Assembly (NCBI GenBank): GCA_025359505.1 | Contig: JANYHH010000067.1 | Span: forward strand, 1-64,000 | DNA length: 64,000 bases | Direction of reading: 5' to 3' | Origin: Deinococcales bacterium | GTDB lineage: Bacteria > Deinococcota > Deinococci > Deinococcales > JAAFIG01 | In this document: positions 15,873 through 24,435 of the stretch, in pieces | Position numbering within the stretch: the first letter of the stretch is position 1 | Layout of the letters: each line of letters begins with the position of its first letter | Notes under the pieces: model-generated | The model's input: only the letters and a program-made list of their open reading frames with translations | What the model was told of the DNA's origin: nothing | Database searches by the model: none | Program-made: the position numbers and the translations under genes

Positions 15873-16723
15873 GTGCAGATTTGACAGCCGCCCTGTGGGG
15901 CGGGGCGGCCGCGCTGTCGTGGGGCGTTGGGGATTTCAGCGGCGGTTTGGCGGCCCGGCGCGTGTCGTCGCTGGCGGTGACGCTGCTGACCAATCCAATC
16001 GGGCTGCTGCTGCTGATCGGACTGGCGCTCGTCAGCCACGCCGCAATGCCTACGGCCCACGATGCGGTTTTGGGCGTGGGGGCGGGTGTATCTGGTGCGG
16101 CTGGTATCTTCTTGTTTTACCAAGCGCTGAAATACGGCAAAATGGGCATCGCTGCGCCGATCAGCGCGGTGATTGCCAATGTCGTTGCGGTCGCCGTCAG
16201 TGCGGTCACGGAAGGCCCGCCGGGCGCTGTGAAATGGCTTGGTTTCGCGCTGGCCTGCACGGGGGTGGTGCTGATCTCCCGTCCAGAGAAAATAGTAGGC
16301 GTGCGGGCTGACCTCAGGGCCTTGGTGATGGCGGGCTTGAGCGGTTTGGCTTTTGGGGTGTTCTTCAGCCTCAGTGCACAATTTTCCAGTGATGTGAACA
16401 TCGGTTGGTCGCTGGTGATCGTGCGTTTGACGAGTTTGCTGACTTTCTACATCGCAGCCGCGCTGCGCGGCGAGTTGCGGCTCGAGCGCAGTGTTTTTTG
16501 GCTGGCGGCGCTCGGTGGGATTTGCGATAGCCTCGGTAATCTGTTCTTTGCGTTGGCCGGGCAGGTGGGTAGATTGGACATCACCGCGATCTCGAGCGGG
16601 ATGTACCCCGTGGCGACCGTGATTCTGGCGGTGCTGGTGCTGCGCGAGCGCTTCACTTGGGCGCAGGGCTGCGGGGCGGCGCTGGCGTTTTTTGCTATTT
16701 TCCTGATCGCCGCGCCGTCGTAG
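15869..16723 (+). CDS. EamA/DMT-family transporter
   Basis: 284 residues with about ten membrane helices arranged as two EamA repeats (GGAAALSWGVGDFSGGLAARR at the start; APISAVIANVVAVAVSAVTEG closing repeat one; AISSGMYPVATVILAVLVLRERFTWAQG closing repeat two). Such proteins export metabolites or amino acids. GTG 15869 is used: TAGACT at 15856-15861 lies 7 nt upstream and the start overlaps the rhodanese stop (GTGA). Substrate unknown. Confidence 0.88.
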   Translation: MSADLTAALWGGAAALSWGVGDFSGGLAARRVSSLAVTLLTNPIGLLLLIGLALVSHAAMPTAHDAVLGVGAGVSGAAGIFLFYQALKYGKMGIAAPISAVIANVVAVAVSAVTEGPPGAVKWLGFALACTGVVLISRPEKIVGVRADLRALVMAGLSGLAFGVFFSLSAQFSSDVNIGWSLVIVRLTSLLTFYIAAALRGELRLERSVFWLAALGGICDSLGNLFFALAGQVGRLDITAISSGMYPVATVILAVLVLRERFTWAQGCGAALAFFAIFLIAAPS

Positions 16724-16792
16724 ATCGGCAGTACATGCGTCTCGAGCGGTGCTCTTACAGCGCCTTGTGCTCGGAATCTGTAACAACTAAGA

Positions 16793-16820
16793 TTGACGTG
16801 CGGCACGCAAATTTTATATT
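16793..16820 (+). promoter_or_regulatory. Promoter of glmM
   Basis: TTGACG at 16793-16798, 16-bp spacer, TATATT at 16815-16820. Transcription would start about 6 nt before the GTG of glmM, giving a near-leaderless message for the glmM-rbfA operon. Confidence 0.55.
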
Positions 16821-16832
16821 CTGCGCTTTACT

Positions 16833-18149
16833 GTGACCCGCAAATACTTTGGAACGGACGGCGTTCGGGCCGTCGCTGGGCAAGCGCCGCTGACTGCCAC
16901 GTGGACACTGCAACTCGGACAAGCCGCAGGAGAAGTCTTCAAAGCGCAATCGCGCAAACCCAGCGTGGTGATCGGGCGCGACACGCGCCGCAGTGGTGAC
17001 ATGCTCACAGCGGCACTGGCGGCGGGTTTGACGGCTAGAGGCGTGGACGTGATTCACGTCGGTGTGATGCCGACGCCGGGGGTCAGTCATTTGACGCAAG
17101 TTTTCGGCGCGACGGCCGGCGTGGTCATCAGCGCGTCGCACAACCCGTTTGAAGACAACGGCATCAAATTCTTTGGCATGACGGGCGAAAAACTCAGTGA
17201 CGCATTAGAACTTGAAATCGAAGCCAATCTGGAACGCGTGCTCGAGCCAATCACCGGAGTCCAGATGGGCGCGGTCAGCGATCACCGCGAAGCGGAGCGG
17301 CTCTACAGCGCTTTTCTCCTCGAGCACGCGCCGGATTTGACGGGTTTGAAAATCGCCTTGGACTGCGCCAATGGCGCGACGCACCGCCTCGCGCCGAAGA
17401 TTTTTTCGCACAGCGGCGCGGAGGTCTTCGCGGTCTTCACCACGCCGGACGGCAAGAACATCAATCTGGATTGCGGCAGCACCCACCCGCAGCGCTTGCA
17501 GAAAATCGTCGCCGACATGGGCTTTGACTTGGGCGTGGCGTTTGATGGTGACGGCGACCGCTGCATGTTGGTCGACTCGAGCGGTGCTTTGATTGACGGG
17601 GACTTGGTGCTGTACATCAACAGCGTCATGCGAAAAGAGCGCACGGTCGTGGCCACGCTGATGAGCAACATGGGTCTCGAGGTCGCGCTGAAAGACGCGG
17701 GCATCGCCTTGGAGCGCACGGCGGTCGGGGATCGGTACGTCCACCAGCGCCTGCTCGAGAAGGGACTCAGTTTAGGTGGGGAGCAGAGCGGTCACACACT
17801 GTTTTTGGACGCCGCGCCGACTGGCGACGGGATGCTCAGCGCACTGCTGACCATCGATGCGGTCATTAAAAGCGGCAAAACGCTGCGAGAGTGGCGCGAG
17901 TTGATGCCTCTCTACCCGCAGACGCTGGTCAATGTTCGCGTGGCGGACAAACACGCGGTCTTCCAGCACCCGGACGTGCTCGAGGCCTTAAGCCTCGCGC
18001 AAGGTAAACTAGGCGACCGTGGGCGGGTCAATTTGCGCCCGAGCGGGACAGAAAGCTTGGTGCGTGTGATGGTTGAAGGCCCCAGTCAAGAGGAAATTGC
18101 CGCCATCGCCGAGGGCGTGGCCAGCGTGATCCGCCGGGTCAGCGCATGA
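16833..18149 (+). CDS. glmM: Phosphoglucosamine mutase GlmM
   Basis: 438 residues, family length. It converts glucosamine-6-P to glucosamine-1-P for UDP-GlcNAc and peptidoglycan synthesis. KYFGTDGVRAVAG opens the protein; the phosphorylated Ser102 is in ISASHNP; the Mg-binding loop is DGDGDR at 238-243; the sugar loop GEQSG and the C-terminal phosphate loop RPSGTES are present. GTG start with the promoter just upstream. First gene of a run of overlapping genes (rbfA next, by ATGA). Confidence 0.97.
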   Translation: MTRKYFGTDGVRAVAGQAPLTATWTLQLGQAAGEVFKAQSRKPSVVIGRDTRRSGDMLTAALAAGLTARGVDVIHVGVMPTPGVSHLTQVFGATAGVVISASHNPFEDNGIKFFGMTGEKLSDALELEIEANLERVLEPITGVQMGAVSDHREAERLYSAFLLEHAPDLTGLKIALDCANGATHRLAPKIFSHSGAEVFAVFTTPDGKNINLDCGSTHPQRLQKIVADMGFDLGVAFDGDGDRCMLVDSSGALIDGDLVLYINSVMRKERTVVATLMSNMGLEVALKDAGIALERTAVGDRYVHQRLLEKGLSLGGEQSGHTLFLDAAPTGDGMLSALLTIDAVIKSGKTLREWRELMPLYPQTLVNVRVADKHAVFQHPDVLEALSLAQGKLGDRGRVNLRPSGTESLVRVMVEGPSQEEIAAIAEGVASVIRRVSA

Positions 18150-18436
18150 GCCAACGCGTGATGCAAGTCGAAAGCGGCATTCAAAAAGTGTTGTCGCAAT
18201 CCATTCCCAATCTGTCCGATCCGCGCTTGCCAGTCATCGTCACCGTCGAGCGCGTGCGGGTCAGCGCCGACCTGATGCACGCCAAGGTGTATGTCAGTTG
18301 CATCGGCGAAATCGCTGGTGTTTTGGAGGCTTTGAACGGCGCGAAAGGCTTCTTGCAGCGCGATTTGGCGGCTGAACTGCGCCTGAAACGCACGCCGTTA
18401 CTCGAGTTCTTCGACGGTTCACAGGCGCTGTTTTGA
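18146..18436 (+). CDS. rbfA: Ribosome-binding factor A
   Basis: 96 residues with the KH-type fold of RbfA, a 30S maturation factor that acts on the 5' helix of 16S rRNA. QRVMQVESGIQKVLSQSI, DPRLPVIVTVERVRVSADL and AKVYVS are characteristic; it ends after RLKRTPLLEFFDGSQALF, near the usual end of the fold but without the longer tail of the E. coli protein. The ATG overlaps the glmM stop. Confidence 0.92.
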   Translation: MSQRVMQVESGIQKVLSQSIPNLSDPRLPVIVTVERVRVSADLMHAKVYVSCIGEIAGVLEALNGAKGFLQRDLAAELRLKRTPLLEFFDGSQALF

Positions 18437-18732
18437 AAATCTACCCGATTTTGGGGATCAGCCGCGAGGCAGGCGATGCGGCGCTGCTGTTGCATGACAT
18501 GACGATTGACGAGCGAGCGCTGTTTCTGGCGATGGACAGCGCCTGCGTGCAACTGCCTGAGGACACCGAACTCGAGGTTTTCCACGCTCGAGTTGCACAG
18601 ATCGGGGCGCTGCACGGCTTAGATTTTCACTCGAGCGTCGCCCTGTGGACGCGCCTGACGTTCGCGCTGTTTGAACCGCAGGCTGAACCAGACTGCAACC
18701 TCGAGCCGCGCACAGTTTTGAGCAGGCGGTGA
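18433..18732 (+). CDS. Hypothetical protein between rbfA and ybgC
   Basis: 99 residues from a TTG that overlaps the rbfA stop (TTGA), so translation is probably coupled. Sequence MKIYPILGISREAGDAALLL, then HDMTIDERALFLAMDSACVQ; no motif I recognise and no membrane segment. Its own stop overlaps the next start (GTGA), so it belongs to the same transcript. Confidence 0.65.
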   Translation: MKIYPILGISREAGDAALLLHDMTIDERALFLAMDSACVQLPEDTELEVFHARVAQIGALHGLDFHSSVALWTRLTFALFEPQAEPDCNLEPRTVLSRR

Positions 18733-19127
18733 TTCAGTCGCGCTCCACGGTGCGCGTGCGCTACAAGGAAACCGACGCGATGGGCATCGCGCATCACAGC
18801 AATTACGTGGTCTGGCTCGAGATCGGGCGAGTTGATTTCCTCACCGCCGCTGGTTTCCCGTACCGCGATGTCGAAAAGCGCGGCGTGCTGCTGGTCGTCA
18901 CCAATCTGGGTTTGAAATACCGTCGTCCAACCGTGTTCGATGACGAGGTGCTGATTACCACGCGGCTCGGTGGCTTGAAATCGCGCCTCGTTCGCTTTGA
19001 ATACGCGCTGGAGCGGGTCAGCGACAATGCGCTGCTGGCTGAAGCCTTCACCGAGCACATCGCCACTGATCTGGATAAACGCGCCATTCCGATCCCGCAA
19101 TTCCTGCGCGAATTGCTCGAGCCGTAA
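18729..19127 (+). CDS. YbgC/4HBT-family acyl-CoA thioesterase
   Basis: 132 residues, one hotdog domain. VRYKETDAMGIAHHSNYVVW carries the catalytic Asp16 and the His-containing turn of YbgC-type enzymes, which hydrolyse acyl-CoA. GTG start overlapping the preceding stop. In Proteobacteria ybgC sits with tol-pal; here it does not, so the physiological substrate is open. Confidence 0.9.
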   Translation: MIQSRSTVRVRYKETDAMGIAHHSNYVVWLEIGRVDFLTAAGFPYRDVEKRGVLLVVTNLGLKYRRPTVFDDEVLITTRLGGLKSRLVRFEYALERVSDNALLAEAFTEHIATDLDKRAIPIPQFLRELLEP

Positions 19128-19131
19128 AAAC

Positions 19132-19986
19132 ATGGCTCGAGTCGCGCTCTCCAAACGCTTCCCAGTGCTGAGGCCCGCCATTGAGGAACTAAAAATCCTC
19201 GAGCGTCACTGGCGCACGCGGGGCAGCGCGTACCAGATCAGCCAGACCGCGCACACCTTGCCGCGCACGACCGTTTTCTCAGCCCATCACAGCTTGCTGC
19301 GTCGCCGCTTGGGTGAGAGTGATCCCAATATGCAGCTCGGCAAGCTCCACAACCTGCGGCTCGCCGCGCCGAAATTCGCGCATTTGCGCCTTGAATCAGG
19401 GCAAACCCTGAGCTTCTGGAAGATCCTCGGGAGAGCCTCGAGTCGCAACGGGTTTGTGGACGGCATGCTGATTGCTGACGGTCAAGCGATCAACGGCGTT
19501 GGCGGTGGACTGTGCCAACTGGCAAATTTGCTGTACTGGATGGCGTTGCACAGCCCGCTGACGATTCGTGAGCATCACCATCACAGTTTAGATTTGTTCC
19601 CCGACTCTGGGCGCGTCCTGCCGTTCGGCAGCGGCGCGAGCGTCTACTACAACTACATTGACCTGCAACTCGAGAACCCATGTTCGGACACGCTGGGCTT
19701 GCACGTCTGGCTGACCGACACGCACCTGCACGGCACGCTGTGGACGGACGCGGCCCACCCGCACTCGTACAAGGTGCGCGAGCGCGATCACTGCTTTTAC
19801 CGCCGCAGTGATGGCGCGATTTACCGCAGCAATACCTTGGAGCAGCACCGCTTTGAGCGCCGCACTGGTCAATTGCTGACGCGTCGCGTCATCGCGCACA
19901 ACGACTCGAGGGTGCTTTACATTCCGAGTGCTGACACCGTGATTCTGCCGTCTCGAGTGTTGAATGCATTAGAATCCCAGCCATGA
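19132..19986 (+). CDS. VanW family protein
   Basis: 284 residues. The core block GVGGGLCQLANLLYWMALHS followed by the His-rich REHHHHSLDLFPDSGR is the VanW signature; VanW accompanies some glycopeptide-resistance clusters but its activity is not known. No van ligase or dehydrogenase genes are nearby, so resistance is not implied. ATG 19132 is 4 nt after the ybgC stop; upstream in-frame codons lie inside ybgC. Confidence 0.88.
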   Translation: MARVALSKRFPVLRPAIEELKILERHWRTRGSAYQISQTAHTLPRTTVFSAHHSLLRRRLGESDPNMQLGKLHNLRLAAPKFAHLRLESGQTLSFWKILGRASSRNGFVDGMLIADGQAINGVGGGLCQLANLLYWMALHSPLTIREHHHHSLDLFPDSGRVLPFGSGASVYYNYIDLQLENPCSDTLGLHVWLTDTHLHGTLWTDAAHPHSYKVRERDHCFYRRSDGAIYRSNTLEQHRFERRTGQLLTRRVIAHNDSRVLYIPSADTVILPSRVLNALESQP

Positions 19987-20339
19987 AAGCATTGCAATAC
20001 CTGCAAGTGTCGTTGCTGATCGGCGCGATTGTCTACCTCGCGGTTTTTCATTTTCGCAACATCACCAGCCCAGTCATTTTTGACATTCCGTTCGCTCCGC
20101 CATGGGGCGGCCCGGCCAGCCTCGCGCTGCTGCTTGGGTTTCTGGGCGGGTTGTTGTACGGGCTGCTGATCGCCGCGCCGCAACTCGTGCGCCGCAGTTT
20201 GATGCTGCGTAACCTCAATAAGCGCGTGCGCGACTTAGAAGCCGAGAACGCCAAGCTGCGCCCGGCCGCGCAAACGCCGCGCATTCCAGATCGCAACGGC
20301 GACCCGCTCGAGGAGATGCGCTCGCAAGGCAAGCTGTAA
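19983..20339 (+). CDS. LapA-like membrane protein
   Basis: 118 residues. Two membrane helices (LQVSLLIGAIVYLAVFHF and LALLLGFLGGLLYGLLIAAP) flank a short loop, followed by a coiled coil (LNKRVRDLEAENAKL), the layout of LapA/DUF1049 proteins. The ATG overlaps the vanW stop, and TAGAAT at 19970-19975 lies 7 nt upstream, so it may also have its own leaderless promoter. Confidence 0.75.
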   Translation: MKALQYLQVSLLIGAIVYLAVFHFRNITSPVIFDIPFAPPWGGPASLALLLGFLGGLLYGLLIAAPQLVRRSLMLRNLNKRVRDLEAENAKLRPAAQTPRIPDRNGDPLEEMRSQGKL

Positions 20340-20348
20340 GCTCGAGGG

Positions 20349-20813
20349 ATGAAACTGCCTCTGCTGACGCTGGTCGCAGTGCTGTTCACGAGCTGCCCCG
20401 ACCCTCGAGAAACGGTGAATTTCGACACTGACCCTCGAGTGTTGCGCGGCTCGTGGAATTTCGTGCTGAGTGATGTTTTGAGCAATGCGGTGGTGAGTAG
20501 CCAAGCTGTGACCTTTACCCCGACTTTGGTTTCCGAAGATCGGTACACCGTCACTGCCTCGGTCACGCTCGAGGGCGAGGTTTACGCGCTTAGCGGCGGG
20601 GTCAACGGGCGCGATCTGAGATTCGTGCGCCCTCAGTTCACGCCCGCGCCACAAGCCTTTTTTACATTGACTGGGCAAAACACTGGCAAGACGTACTCGA
20701 CTTGGATTCCGGGTCAAACCCAAGTCAACGGCCGCTGGAGGTTTATTGGTGATTTATCAACCACTGAAAATGGCATTACGAATTATCATGAACTCGAGAT
20801 CACTCGCAATTGA
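20349..20813 (+). CDS. Exported hypothetical protein, possible lipoprotein
   Basis: 154 residues. N-terminal LPLLTLVAVLFTSC suggests a signal peptide with a lipobox-like end at Cys16 (weak, FTSC). The remainder is beta-rich with no known domain. TAAGCT lies 6 nt before ATG 20349. It is convergent with the potC-like gene. Confidence 0.65.
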   Translation: MKLPLLTLVAVLFTSCPDPRETVNFDTDPRVLRGSWNFVLSDVLSNAVVSSQAVTFTPTLVSEDRYTVTASVTLEGEVYALSGGVNGRDLRFVRPQFTPAPQAFFTLTGQNTGKTYSTWIPGQTQVNGRWRFIGDLSTTENGITNYHELEITRN

Positions 20814-20843
20814 CAACCTCGAGCACGGCGTCACCCTCGAGCA

Positions 20844-21758
20844 TCACGCTTTTTGATTACGCTGTAAAATCTGAGAGATGAACACGCCGATGATCGTGAT
20901 CGCCACGATGATCGTGCTCAGCGCGTTGATGTCCGGCGTGATCCCGCGCTTGACCGAAGCGTAAATCAGGATCGGCAGGGTCTGACTGGTCGGGCCAGAC
21001 GTGAAGAAACTGATCACGAAATCGTCAATGGATAATGTGAACGCCAGCAGCGCCCCAGCCATCACGCCGGGTAGCATCAGCGGCAGCACCACGAAGCGCA
21101 TCGTGTCCAGCGGCCCTGCGTACAAGTCTCTGGCGGCTTCCTCGAGCGCCGGGTCAAGGGTAGCGAGGCGGCTTCTGACGACGATGGCCACGAAGGCAAT
21201 CTGGAAGGTCACGTGCGCGATCACCATGGCGGGCAGACCCGGCTCGAAGATTGGGCTGACGACGCGCAGCACTTGGTACAGCAGCAGCAAGGATATGGCC
21301 ATCACGATGTCTGGCGTGACGACGGGAATGTACATCAGCCACGCGGTCAGTTTGGAGCCGGGGAAGCGGTAACGGTGCAGCCCGTACCCCAAGAGCGCCC
21401 CGAGCAGCGTTGCAATGATCGTGCTGATAACCGCCAAGACCAGCGTGTTCTGCGTGGCGAGCAGCAACTGCGCTCCCTCGAGACCGCCTTCGACGCTTTC
21501 ATCACCGAAGATTTTGGCGTACCACTTCCAAGTGAAGCCGACCCAATCCAAGCGAAAGCGGCTGTTGTTGAAACTGAAAATCGCCACGACGATGATCGGC
21601 AGGTACAAGAAGCCGAACGCCAGAAACGCCGTCAGACTCAGGCGCTTACTGGCTTTACGCACCTGAAAGCGTCGCAGGGCAAAGTACCAGATTGCAAACA
21701 AGCCAATCAGCACGATCAGCACGCCCGACCACGCCTCCAATAACTCGAGCGGCGTCAT
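20844..21758 (-). CDS. Polyamine-type ABC transporter permease (PotC-like)
   Basis: 304 residues, an inner-membrane permease of the spermidine/putrescine family. Helices include AFLAFGFLYLPIIVVAIFSF and the conserved loop EEAARDLYAGPLDTMRFVVLPLMLPG is the EAA motif that contacts the ATPase. ATG 21758 follows GAGG by 6 nt. The frame stays open upstream to 22028, but that stretch is not permease-like. It is the last gene of the potA-potB-potC order here; no potD follows. Confidence 0.9.
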   Translation of the reverse strand: MTPLELLEAWSGVLIVLIGLFAIWYFALRRFQVRKASKRLSLTAFLAFGFLYLPIIVVAIFSFNNSRFRLDWVGFTWKWYAKIFGDESVEGGLEGAQLLLATQNTLVLAVISTIIATLLGALLGYGLHRYRFPGSKLTAWLMYIPVVTPDIVMAISLLLLYQVLRVVSPIFEPGLPAMVIAHVTFQIAFVAIVVRSRLATLDPALEEAARDLYAGPLDTMRFVVLPLMLPGVMAGALLAFTLSIDDFVISFFTSGPTSQTLPILIYASVKRGITPDINALSTIIVAITIIGVFISQILQRNQKA

Positions 21759-21999
21759 GCGATGCCTCGAGCCACATGGTGTCGGCTGGTACAGCGGTAA
21801 GCGATCGAATGTCGGCGGTTCTCGAGGATGCCCGGCGAGTGATGGTTCGTTTCTCGTGGAGGCGAGGTGTACCTCGCCCGCAGGGACAGGCCGCGAATCT
21901 CGAGCATCAGGCAATCGGTTTTGACTTTTGCTCGAGTCACCCGCACCATATGGGTTGATCGTGTCACGGCGGCTCGCAGCCAGCAGCCAGAAGCTGACT
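21759..21999. other. Spacer between the two permease genes
   Basis: About 240 bp, unusually long for a gap between subunits of one transporter. It contains GGCGAGGT / ACCTCGCC (around 21861-21878), an imperfect palindrome typical of interspersed repeats, and no credible ORF in the transport direction. Confidence 0.45.
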
Positions 22000-22944
22000 T
22001 CACAGCAGGTCACGCATCCCTTGCTCACCGACGCGCCTCGAGTACAGATACAGCACCAGCAGCGTTAAGCCCATCACCAGAAAGCTGATCGCCGCGCCGA
22101 ACGGGTAATCGCGTGACTGTCCGAATTGCTGCGCGATGGCGTTGCCGATCAGACTGGTTTTCGCGCCGCCAAGCAGGTCTGGCACGACGAACATCCCCAG
22201 TGCGGGAATCGCGGTCAGGATGATGCCCGCGACCAAACCCGGTAGGGTTTGCGGGATCAGCACCTGAAAAAAAGCTTGGGTTTTGGTGGCGTACAAGTCC
22301 TGCGCCGCCTCCAATAAGCTCCAGTCGATCCGTTCCACCGCGCTGTAAAGCGGCAGCACGATGAACGGCAAGAAGATGTTGACCATGCCAACGTAAACAG
22401 CGAAATCGCTCGGGTACAGCCCGTCGCCGGGTTTGACGAAGCCCAGTGCCGCTGCCAATTGAGTCACGGGACTCGAGGGGTTGAAGACGATCATGAAGGC
22501 ATACGTGCGAATCACCAAGTTGACCCAGCTCGGGACGATCACGAAGACCATCAGGCGGTCACGGGTGCGCGGTTCGTGACCAGCAATGAAAAACGCCAGC
22601 GGGTAGGCGATCAGCACGCAGAAGAACGTCGTCACCAGTGACACGATGATCGTGCGTCCGACGATCACCAAATACGCGGCGTCGTAGCCCAGTACGTCCC
22701 AACCCGCGAAGCGCACGTAATTGTCAAACGTCAGGGGCAGGGACGCATTGCCCAACTCGTCTCTCGTCAGGAACGAGTAAACGAGTAAAATCATCATCGG
22801 TAGCACCAAAAACAAGAAAATCCACAGCACGCCCGGCCCGGCCGTACTCGCCGCACGGGACAGCAACTGCGGCACGGTTAAGACCTCGCCGCCGACCGCT
22901 TCGACCTTCTGCTTGTCAGCGACTTTGCGAACAGGTGCGCTCAT
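22000..22944 (-). CDS. Polyamine-type ABC transporter permease (PotB-like)
   Basis: 314 residues. After a hydrophilic N-terminus (MSAPVRKVADKQKVEAVGGE) comes the six-helix permease: GVLWIFLFLVLPMMILLVYSF, the EAA loop LEAAQDLYATKTQAFFQVLIPQ and TAIPALGMFVVPDLLGG. The start at 22944 has AGGTGA 4-5 nt upstream. Pairs with the PotC-like permease and the ATPase on the same strand. Confidence 0.9.
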   Translation of the reverse strand: MSAPVRKVADKQKVEAVGGEVLTVPQLLSRAASTAGPGVLWIFLFLVLPMMILLVYSFLTRDELGNASLPLTFDNYVRFAGWDVLGYDAAYLVIVGRTIIVSLVTTFFCVLIAYPLAFFIAGHEPRTRDRLMVFVIVPSWVNLVIRTYAFMIVFNPSSPVTQLAAALGFVKPGDGLYPSDFAVYVGMVNIFLPFIVLPLYSAVERIDWSLLEAAQDLYATKTQAFFQVLIPQTLPGLVAGIILTAIPALGMFVVPDLLGGAKTSLIGNAIAQQFGQSRDYPFGAAISFLVMGLTLLVLYLYSRRVGEQGMRDLL

Positions 22945-23020
22945 GACTTCACCTCGAGCCTCGAGCAATGTCGTATCTGGAAAGGCGCACTGTGCTGCAC
23001 CCACCCCTCGAGCCTGCGGC

Positions 23021-24166
23021 TCATGCCAGTCCCTCGAGCGCGACGACTTCTTGTAACCTCGAGCCGCTGCCCAGCACCACGATCAATTCGCTCGGCAGGT
23101 GCGCGTGCAAGGTATCGCCAATGTTGTAATCGGTGTGCGTGACGCCCGTGTTCATCGTGTTGATCTCGAGTTCGATGCCTGTACTGGTGCGGGCGCGGTA
23201 CGCGCCGGTCGCGCCTTGGTAGATATCGTCGGTGACGCTGACCGACACGCAATTGCTGGCGCAGGCTTCGCGCATCAGTTGGATTTTCTCGGGGCGGATG
23301 CTGAGCATCACTTCCTGACCAATCGCGGGCAGTGGATCGCGCACCTCGAGTTCACCAAGCTGCGTTTTCACCTGACCAGCCGCGCTGACGGTTCCCTCTA
23401 AGAGATTGCTGCTGCCCAGAAACTGCGCGACGTAGGCGTTGGAGGGGCGCTCGTACATGTCCTGCACGCCGCCGAGTTGCTCGATCACGCCTTTGTTCAT
23501 CACCGCCATGCGGTCGCTCATCGTCAGCGCCTCTTCTTGGTCGTGCGTCACAAAAATAAAGGTCAGCCCCAAACGGGCTTGCAGGCGCATCAATTCGACC
23601 TGCAAATTGACGCGCAATTTCCTGTCCAGCGCCGACAGCGGTTCGTCTAAAAGCAGCACTTGCGGCTCGTTGACGATGGCGCGGGCGAGCGCGACGCGTT
23701 GACGCTGACCACCGGAGAGCTGCGCGGGCTTTCTGGCGGCAAACTGCCCGATCTCGACGGTCTCGAGCGCTTGCATCACGCGGGTTTTCAGTTCGCTCGA
23801 GGCGACTTTTCGCATCCGCAACCCGAACGCCACATTGTCGTAGACCGTCATGTGCGGGAACAGCGCGTAGTTCTGGAAGACCGTGTTGACGCTGCGCTGG
23901 TTGGGCGGCAGTTTGCTGACTTCAGCCCCGCGCAGCAGCACCTCGCCGGAATCCTGAAACTCGAAGCCCGCGAGGATTCTGAGCAGCGTCGTCTTACCGC
24001 AACCGCTGGGCCCGAGCAGCGAAAAAAACTCACCGCGCCGAATCGACAGGTCGATACCCTTTAAAACCTCGACATCCCCAAACGACTTGCGAATGTTTTT
24101 GAAGTGAACATCGACGCTTTCCTCGAGTTGTCGCTTTCGTCGTTCCCCGATATTCAATTCGGTCAT
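23021..24166 (-). CDS. Polyamine-type ABC transporter ATPase (PotA-like)
   Basis: 381 residues. Nucleotide-binding domain with Walker A GPSGCGKTT, signature LSGGQRQR, Walker B VLLLDEPLSALD and H-loop FVTHDQEEA, then a C-terminal TOBE regulatory domain (MLSIRPEKIQLM). TAGACT ends 5 nt before the ATG at 24166, so this is the leaderless first gene of the operon. Together with the two permeases it should import polyamines or a related cation; the solute-binding protein is missing here and must be encoded elsewhere. Confidence 0.93.
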   Translation of the reverse strand: MTELNIGERRKRQLEESVDVHFKNIRKSFGDVEVLKGIDLSIRRGEFFSLLGPSGCGKTTLLRILAGFEFQDSGEVLLRGAEVSKLPPNQRSVNTVFQNYALFPHMTVYDNVAFGLRMRKVASSELKTRVMQALETVEIGQFAARKPAQLSGGQRQRVALARAIVNEPQVLLLDEPLSALDRKLRVNLQVELMRLQARLGLTFIFVTHDQEEALTMSDRMAVMNKGVIEQLGGVQDMYERPSNAYVAQFLGSSNLLEGTVSAAGQVKTQLGELEVRDPLPAIGQEVMLSIRPEKIQLMREACASNCVSVSVTDDIYQGATGAYRARTSTGIELEINTMNTGVTHTDYNIGDTLHAHLPSELIVVLGSGSRLQEVVALEGLA

Positions 24167-24357
24167 TGCATAGTCTACCGCGACCTGTAGCTCAACGCGC
24201 AATCTTCGCAGCGGGTTGTGGCGGCTCGAGGTTGCGATTTCGATGCGTGCGTGTGTGACAACCCGTCGGGGCTTGCGACTGACAAGTTCGCACCGATCCG
24301 TTTCGCACAATCTCGCCCTCGAGCCGATTGAAAAGCGCAGGGCGTACACTCGAGCGC

Positions 24358-24386
24358 GTGACAGCCAGCGCCGCCCGTGTTATTCT
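24358..24386 (+). promoter_or_regulatory. Promoter of ruvB
   Basis: GTGACA at 24358-24363, 17-bp spacer, TATTCT at 24381-24386. It would give a 5' leader of about 43 nt that carries the SD GAGGAG of ruvB. Confidence 0.55.
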
Positions 24387-24435
24387 GTTTTTAACGTAAA
24401 GACGGCTCGAGCCGTGACTTGAAACGAGGAGCTTC

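Noticed and set aside
19132-19986. Vancomycin resistance cluster
   Set aside because: Only a VanW-like gene is present; no VanA/B ligase, VanH or VanX genes are in the window.
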